From Pseudomonadota bacterium (GTDB taxonomy: Bacteria; Pseudomonadota; Alphaproteobacteria; Rhizobiales; Rhizobiaceae), in the NCBI GenBank assembly GCA_023422735.1, contig JAFAGL010000169.1, positions 1 to 25,542 on the forward strand: 25,542 nucleotides of DNA, in the 5' to 3' direction. Made by a program: the position numbers and the translations under genes. Under the pieces are notes generated by a model that did no database searches, was not told where the DNA came from, and was given only the letters and a program-made list of their open reading frames with translations. Below, in pieces: positions 20,952 to 25,542 of the stretch (positions within the stretch are counted from its first letter, which is position 1; each line of letters begins with the position of its first letter).

Positions 20952-22763
20952 CTATCCCCCTTCGAGCTCTTCGCGCAGCATTTCCAGTTCCAGCCACTCG
21001 TCTTCCATAGTGGCCAGTTCTGCACGCAGCTTGTCGAGCTCGAGATTGGTTTTCTCGAACTTCTTGAAATCCTTGGCATAAAGGTCCGGGTCAGCCATCA
21101 CGGCTTCGAGTTTTGCGAGCTTGGCCTGCGCTTCTTCCATGCGCTTCGGCAGTGTTTCCAGCGCGTATTTCTGCTTGTAGGACAGTTTCTTCGCGTTGGA
21201 TGGAGACTTGGACGGTGCCGCACCAGAAGAAGACACGGGCTTTTCCGCTTTCGTCGGCGCGCGGGCAGCGACGTCGGCTTTGCGCTGGGCCAGCATATCG
21301 GCGTAGCCGCCGGCATATTCCTGCCATTTGCCATCGCCTTCAGGCACGATGATCGAGGTCACCGTACGGTCGAGAAAATCGCGATCGTGGCTGACCAGCA
21401 GCACTGTTCCAGGGAAACCCGCGACGAGTTCCTGCAACAGATCGAGCGTTTCCATGTCGAGATCGTTGGTCGGTTCATCCAGAACCAGAAGGTTGGCCGG
21501 GCGGGCCAGAACGCGGGCCAGGATCAGTCGCGCCCTTTCGCCGCCGGACAGTTCCTTGATCGGCGTGCGGGCTTGTTCCGGCTTGAAAAGAAAGTCCTTC
21601 ATATACGACACGACATGCTTTTCCTCGCCATTCACGGTGAGGCTGTCGCCGCGGCCGGAGGTCAGGTAATGGGCGAGCGTGTCGTTGAGATCGAGGCTGG
21701 CGCGGCGCTGGTCGAGCGTGGCGATTTCCAGATTGACGCCCAGGCGGATGGAGCCGGCATCGGGCTTCAGATCACCTGTCAGCATGCGCAAAAGCGTGGT
21801 TTTACCGGCGCCGTTGGGACCGACGAGGCCGATGCGGTTGCCGCGCTGGATGCGGGTGGAGAAGCTTTTGACGACCGCGCGGCCGTCATAGGTTTTCTCG
21901 ATGTTCCTGGCTTCGATGACGAGCTTGCCGCTCTCGGTTGCTTCGCTGGCGGAAAGGGCTGCAACGCCTTCGGCGCCTCGGAAAGCCCGGAATTGCTGGC
22001 GCATGGCTTGTAATTCGCCGACGCGGCGCATGTTGCGTTTGCGGCGGGCGGTGACGCCGTAGCGCATCCAGTGTTCTTCGCGGGCGATCTGGCGACCGAG
22101 TTTGTGCTGGTCCCGTTCTTCCTCGGCAAGCACCTGATCGCGCCATTCCTCGAAGTGGGCGAAGCCTTTTTCGAGCCGTCTTGTTTCGCCGCGATCGAGC
22201 CAGACCGTGGCGCGGGTGACACGTTCGAGGAAGCGTCTATCGTGTGAAATCAATATGATAGCGGATGATGAGCGGATGAGTTCGTCTTCCAGCCACTCGA
22301 TCGTGGTGAGGTCGAGATGGTTCGTCGGTTCGTCGAGAAGGAGCACATCGGGCTGCGGCGCGAGCACACGGGCAAGGGCGGCGCGACGGGCTTCGCCACC
22401 GGAAAGCGTGTCGGGTTTTTCATCGCCGGTGAGGCCGAGATGCTCCATCAGATAGGTCGCGCGATGCGGGTCGTCGGAGGGCCCCAGCCCTGCTTCGACA
22501 TATGAGCGCACGTCAGAAAACCCTTCAAGATCAGGTGCTTGCGGGAGGTAACGGATCGTCGCGCCGGGCTGGCGGAAGATCAATCCGTCCTGCGCTTCGG
22601 CGAGGCCGGCGGCGATTTTGAGCAAAGTGGACTTGCCGGACCCGTTGCGGCCGACCAGGGCGATCTTGTCGCCGGTGGAGGCGGAAAGGGAAGCGCCGGC
22701 GAGCAGGGGCGTGCCGCCGAAAGTGAGCTGGATATTGTCGAGACGAAGAAGCGGCGGGGCCAT
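20952..22763 (-). CDS. ABC-F family ATPase (Uup-like)
   Basis: The product is 603 residues from ATG 22763 (MAPPLLRLDNIQLTFGG). It is a soluble protein with two ABC domains and no membrane segments. First domain: Walker A GRNGSGKST (38-46), LSGGE (120-124), LLLDEPTNHLD. A charged linker follows (about 195-270) with RQIAREEHWMRYGVTARRKRNMRR. Second domain: GPNGAGKTT (315-323), LSGGE (405-409), LVLDEPTNDLD. The last 100 residues form a Lys/Glu-rich coiled coil, as in Uup. ABC-F proteins act at the ribosome E site or on nucleic acids. It follows the thiamine pyrophosphokinase gene by 14 bases. Confidence 0.93.
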   Translation of the reverse strand: MAPPLLRLDNIQLTFGGTPLLAGASLSASTGDKIALVGRNGSGKSTLLKIAAGLAEAQDGLIFRQPGATIRYLPQAPDLEGFSDVRSYVEAGLGPSDDPHRATYLMEHLGLTGDEKPDTLSGGEARRAALARVLAPQPDVLLLDEPTNHLDLTTIEWLEDELIRSSSAIILISHDRRFLERVTRATVWLDRGETRRLEKGFAHFEEWRDQVLAEEERDQHKLGRQIAREEHWMRYGVTARRKRNMRRVGELQAMRQQFRAFRGAEGVAALSASEATESGKLVIEARNIEKTYDGRAVVKSFSTRIQRGNRIGLVGPNGAGKTTLLRMLTGDLKPDAGSIRLGVNLEIATLDQRRASLDLNDTLAHYLTSGRGDSLTVNGEEKHVVSYMKDFLFKPEQARTPIKELSGGERARLILARVLARPANLLVLDEPTNDLDMETLDLLQELVAGFPGTVLLVSHDRDFLDRTVTSIIVPEGDGKWQEYAGGYADMLAQRKADVAARAPTKAEKPVSSSGAAPSKSPSNAKKLSYKQKYALETLPKRMEEAQAKLAKLEAVMADPDLYAKDFKKFEKTNLELDKLRAELATMEDEWLELEMLREELEGG

Positions 22764-22777
22764 AAAAGACTGTAATC

Positions 22778-23407
22778 CTAATGACTTAAATGAGCCAGCA
22801 GCAAAGCGCGGCCGGAATGAAGCTCCACCGACAAGGAGCCGGAAACGGTGTTTGAAAGCGAGATCGAGGAGCCGAAGGGGATTGCGCGGCGCTCCAGCGG
22901 CCAGCGCGCGCCGCTGATCGACACGACCATATCGGTGAATTGGCACAGGCTGAAAAGGGTATTTTGGGCAAATGGCAATGCAATTTGCCTATTTGGCAAA
23001 GCCCATCCCTCCTGATTTCCACTAGTTAGAATGACATTCAGACCTTTTTCCACGAGCCGGACGGCCATCGTCATGTGAAGAAAGGCATGGTCGGCTCGCG
23101 GTCCGCCAAAGGCCCCTGCCATGATGATTTCGTCCGCACCTTCCGCAAGGGAATAGTCAACGGCGATTTCGCCATCGGTCAGGTCTTTTTCCGTTGGGTA
23201 AGTTTTGCGCGGAACACGATCCATGACGGCACGAAGATGTTCGTCCGAGGAATCGAAATCGCCGACCCACAGTTCCGGATCGAGCCCGAGCGCGGTTGCG
23301 TGCGCGATGCCCGAATCGGCCGCGATGACGCGACTGTTCGCCACCTGCGAAAGAAGACGCGGCGTGACGATCAGGTCGCCGCCGAGAAGAAGGGTGAACC
23401 GGCTCAT
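22778..23407 (-). CDS. Thiamine pyrophosphokinase
   Basis: The product is 209 residues from ATG 23407. It transfers pyrophosphate from ATP to thiamine to make thiamine diphosphate. Signature elements are VIAADSGIAHATALGLDPELWVGDFDSSDE (Asp31 and GDFDS 49-53), YPTEKDLTDGEIAVDYSLAEGADEIIMAGAFGGPRADH (KDLTDGE 74-80, GGPRADH 101-107), then a beta-rich C-terminal half with FGSSISLSNTVSGSLSVEL. Length matches the family. A 10-bp palindrome, GCGCATGCGC (23433-23442), lies just upstream. It leads the ABC-F, GFA and exported-protein genes. Confidence 0.92.
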   Translation of the reverse strand: MSRFTLLLGGDLIVTPRLLSQVANSRVIAADSGIAHATALGLDPELWVGDFDSSDEHLRAVMDRVPRKTYPTEKDLTDGEIAVDYSLAEGADEIIMAGAFGGPRADHAFLHMTMAVRLVEKGLNVILTSGNQEGWALPNRQIALPFAQNTLFSLCQFTDMVVSISGARWPLERRAIPFGSSISLSNTVSGSLSVELHSGRALLLAHLSH

Positions 23408-23467
23408 GGGACCAGCGCTCTAGCATGATGCGGCGCATGCGCAAACGGCATGCACAAAACCGTCACG

Positions 23468-23487
23468 GGCAAATAACGGCAAATAAC
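23468..23487. repeat. Two tandem copies of a 10-bp unit
   Basis: GGCAAATAAC occurs twice in a row in the 90-base spacer between the P-loop protein gene and the thiamine pyrophosphokinase gene. It lies 80 bases before the latter's start and could be a chance duplication or a binding site. Confidence 0.6.
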
Positions 23488-23497
23488 GGGCCGGCTG

Positions 23498-24076
23498 CTA
23501 CGCCTGGCGGCTGGCAAGATATGCCACGACCCGATCGGCAAGGTCGGCGCTGGCTTGCACGCCGTCCAGCCGCAGCACCGGAGCGGATTGATCTGCAAGC
23601 CAGCTTTCGTGGCTGGCAAGGCTGCGGCCGGAAAAATCGGGATCGTCATAACGGGACGCCCAGTCGCGGAAAGCAAGATGCGCCTCATGCATGTCGCCGC
23701 CGGGCAGGATCCGCGCCCCGTGCCGCTCTTTTTCGCGCTTGTCGAGCCGTTGCAGCCGGATGGGGGTGGGCGTGGTCAGGAAGATGATGAGATCAACCGG
23801 CGCGATCAGGGCATCGCCCCAGCCGAGACAGGAACCGGTCATCACCCAGCACGGAGTCTGGGCCTGCTTTTCCTCGATCAGCACCACCCGATCTTCGGGC
23901 GCGCGCTTGGTGGTGAAAGGCGGATCCGTCGGCAGCCAGTAATACGTATCCACATCAAACTGCGGCCAGCCAAAGCGCTCGGCCAGCACAGCACCCAAAG
24001 TGGTGACGCCCGAACAGGACGCGCCGGTGAGATAGAGTTTTGTCGGATTGGGCATGTGCGTGGAGTGGGCGGTCAT
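23498..24076 (-). CDS. P-loop NTPase/adenylate-kinase-like protein with altered Walker A
   Basis: The product is 192 residues from ATG 24076 (Met8 at 24055 is an alternative). The N-terminal phosphate-binding loop is LYLTGASCSGVTTLGAVLAERFG (GASCSGVTT 18-26), like the 'topology modulation / adenylate kinase-like' group, but the Walker lysine is replaced by Val24. Next come FDVDTYYWLPTDPPFTTKR (acidic residues typical of nucleoside-monophosphate-kinase folds), WVMTGSCLGWGDALIAPVDLIIFLTTP, and an RLQRLDKREKERHGAR lid-like segment. The fold assignment is good, the reaction unknown. It is upstream of the thiamine pyrophosphokinase gene by 90 bases. Confidence 0.85.
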   Translation of the reverse strand: MTAHSTHMPNPTKLYLTGASCSGVTTLGAVLAERFGWPQFDVDTYYWLPTDPPFTTKRAPEDRVVLIEEKQAQTPCWVMTGSCLGWGDALIAPVDLIIFLTTPTPIRLQRLDKREKERHGARILPGGDMHEAHLAFRDWASRYDDPDFSGRSLASHESWLADQSAPVLRLDGVQASADLADRVVAYLASRQA

Positions 24077-24296
24077 CGCGAGAGCGTTTCTGGTCGCGTG
24101 TTCCTAAACTCTCGACGCGGCGACGGCAAATCCCGACCCGTTCGAGAGGTTCACGGTGGCCATAATGGGCAGGTTCCGACCCCGTTGCAGCCGTACAGCG
24201 TTTTCATCGCCGCCCTAAGAGCGGACATTCTCCGGCAGGGGCAGTATCGCTAGCGTGGATGTGTGGGCTTTCTGAAAAGTTTGATATCTTGGAGGA

Positions 24297-24722
24297 ATGT
24301 TGCACAGCATTTTGAGGTACGTCCAAGCCCGGCGAGGAGCATTCAAAGTCCTGAGTGTGGCTGGAGTGATAGCCTCTGTCGTCTTGGTTTGGCCGGTATA
24401 TGCCGAAGACACGAGCTCTCGCCCAATCGCGCGGGCTATTCTCTATCGCGACGTGTCGGCTGTGCGCAGGCTTGTCGAAGAGGGTGAGGATGTCGATCAA
24501 CGCCTCTTTAATCGCGAAACGCCGGCGATCATGGCGGCCACCAGCGATTCTTGGGATATCGTCTTATATCTGCTGCAAGCCGGCGCGGATCCTGCGCTGG
24601 AGAACCGAATGGGGGTTACGGTCGCTACTATGGCCAAGACCTCACGCGTCGCCCCTCATACCAAAGCATTTCAGGACCTCACCGAGGTAAAGAAGATACT
24701 GGTATCCAAAGGCTTGCTTTAG
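24297..24722 (+). CDS. Exported ankyrin-repeat protein
   Basis: The product is 141 residues. GGAGG lies only 1 base before ATG 24297, so the next codon, TTG 24300, is a possible true start. The N-terminus has a basic stretch then a hydrophobic segment (VLSVAGVIASVVLVWPVYA|ED), a signal peptide or anchor. Residues about 45-140 form ankyrin-like repeats: ARAILYRDVSAVRRLVEEGEDVDQRLFNRETPAIMAATSDSWDIVLYLLQAGADPALENRMGVTVATMA. Such repeats bind proteins; small periplasmic versions occur beside catalases and as partners of effectors, but no such gene is here. It converges with the 168-aa gene. Confidence 0.85.
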   Translation: MLHSILRYVQARRGAFKVLSVAGVIASVVLVWPVYAEDTSSRPIARAILYRDVSAVRRLVEEGEDVDQRLFNRETPAIMAATSDSWDIVLYLLQAGADPALENRMGVTVATMAKTSRVAPHTKAFQDLTEVKKILVSKGLL

Positions 24723-24783
24723 GGGCGACATGAACACGCCTCGCTTTTCAAGCGACTCAGCTTCAGCTGGGTATCACGTGCGT

Positions 24784-25290
24784 CTATTTGCGAACGATCT
24801 TGATGTCTTCGTCGTCTTCGGCTGCTTCCAGAAGGTCGTCAAACTGGCCTTTGGCGAAAACATTGATTGGCGGAGAGTCATCCCACATATCGTCATTGCT
24901 GATTGAGATGCCGAAGTCGAAGAAAACGTAGCCGTCAATTTCTTCAGCATAAAGCTTCGAGTCGCGCCTAAGCTTCTGCAGTGCCTGACGCTTGGAGTGC
25001 TCGAAGAGCCTGAAGCCATCGATCTCTGCCGTCCTGAGCGTGTCAAATAGATCGAAGGAGACAGCCTTGCCCGCCTCATAGCGGACAGTCGGCTTGGCTT
25101 CGCCGCCTGACCGGCCAAGTCGGAATTCCACCGTGTGGTCGGCATACTTCGCATGCAACTCCTGCGACGCGCCGGCAGGCATCGCGCCACTTACCTCTTC
25201 CGGCGGCCCAAGTTGCTCCGCAACCTCATCGGGTGTCATTTCAAAACGCAGCGGACCGACGGATTTGTAAGGGACGATCGTCCAGATCAT
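24784..25290 (-). CDS. Protein of unknown function, 168 aa
   Basis: The frame runs from ATG 25290 to its stop at 24784; AGGAAGAGG lies about 4 bases before the ATG. There is no signal peptide or membrane segment. The N-terminus, YKSVGPLRFEMTPDEVAEQLGPPEEV, has the look of small soluble proteins that start with a 'VGxxxFGMTxxEV' element, some of which are immunity proteins of toxin systems; this is a loose resemblance only. The C-terminus is acidic (EAAEDDEDIKIVRK). No toxin-like gene is adjacent in the window. Confidence 0.75.
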   Translation of the reverse strand: MIWTIVPYKSVGPLRFEMTPDEVAEQLGPPEEVSGAMPAGASQELHAKYADHTVEFRLGRSGGEAKPTVRYEAGKAVSFDLFDTLRTAEIDGFRLFEHSKRQALQKLRRDSKLYAEEIDGYVFFDFGISISNDDMWDDSPPINVFAKGQFDDLLEAAEDDEDIKIVRK

Positions 25291-25542
25291 GGTTTACCTC
25301 TTCCTGTTCTGTCTGCGGTTTCAAGGCAGCCCGCGTAGTTTCACTTCAGCTTCAACTCTTCTGCTACCATGGACAATATCTGTTTTCAGCCTACCATAAC
25401 TGAAGCGGACTGGTCACATCCCACCCGAAGTGCCAGTCGGCAGTCGCCGCTTCCAGTCATTTTAACACGCGCCATTTCCTCCCCGGCGGACATTTAGACT
25501 TTTAAGAGAGAGACATGCAGCTTTTGTCACCAAAGGGATGGG
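25291..25542. other. Right-end intergenic region without a convincing gene
   Basis: These 252 bases have stops in most frames. A 35-codon minus-strand frame (start about 25495) and an ATG at 25515 with a purine-rich AAGAGAGAGA just before it, which could begin a plus-strand gene leaving the window, are the only candidates. Neither can be supported from what is visible. Confidence 0.4.

Noticed and set aside
20910..22013. 367-codon plus-strand frame
   Set aside because: Antisense to the ABC-F gene, which has all expected ATPase motifs; the plus-strand product shows no domain.
25515..25542. Start of a gene at ATG 25515 running off the right end
   Set aside because: Only nine codons are visible and the purine-rich tract before it is not a clear Shine-Dalgarno.

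Overview
The window looks like chromosomal DNA of an alphaproteobacterium of the order Hyphomicrobiales (Rhizobiales). The main evidence is the run aroK-aroB / bolA / J-domain protein-cobS-cobT / rpmB with xerD-accA on the other side, a gene order I know from Brucella, Rhizobium and Sinorhizobium relatives. Long-form aerobic cobaltochelatase subunits, His-rich BolA and CobW proteins, and moderately high GC fit the same picture. I assign no genus. No insertion sequence, prophage, CRISPR array or rRNA was seen.

Layout. 1-2139 (minus): an NtaA/SnaA/DszA-type flavin monooxygenase cut by the window edge, preceded by a NitT/TauT-type periplasmic binding protein. This pair is likely for scavenging an organosulfur or similar compound; an 8-bp tandem repeat lies between the two genes. 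2450-2614: tRNA-Arg(CCT) and an 81-nt nested hairpin. 2615-3781 (minus): M20 amidohydrolase. 3964-6191 (plus): D-Ala-D-Ala carboxypeptidase coupled to a CobW-family GTPase. 6203-8094 (minus): L,D-transpeptidase-like lipoprotein, TusA-like protein and a small lipoprotein. 8313-10452 (minus): 55-aa membrane protein, xerD, accA. 10582-12299 (plus): overlapping aroK-aroB. 12301-12606 (minus): bolA. 12803-17913 (plus): J-domain protein, cobS, an exported unknown protein, cobT and an exported phytase/esterase-like protein.

17936-19713 (minus) holds a spermidine-synthase-like methyltransferase, a queuosine-precursor transporter (VUT/YhhQ family) and rpmB. A compact preQ1-I-type riboswitch appears to sit directly on the transporter's start codon. 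19944-24076 (minus) runs, in transcription order, from a P-loop kinase-like protein through thiamine pyrophosphokinase, ABC-F ATPase and a GFA-type zinc protein to an exported Cys-containing protein. The right end (24297-25542) is less conserved in character: an exported ankyrin-repeat protein faces an unknown 168-aa protein, followed by about 250 bases without a convincing gene.

Most of the window is ordinary housekeeping. The most interesting points are the preQ1-I candidate whose pseudoknot would pair with the AUG of the transporter, the nested hairpin next to tRNA-Arg, the 8-bp microsatellite built of stop-start junctions, the secreted unknown protein between cobS and cobT, and the Cys/His-bearing J-domain protein that heads the cobST operon.
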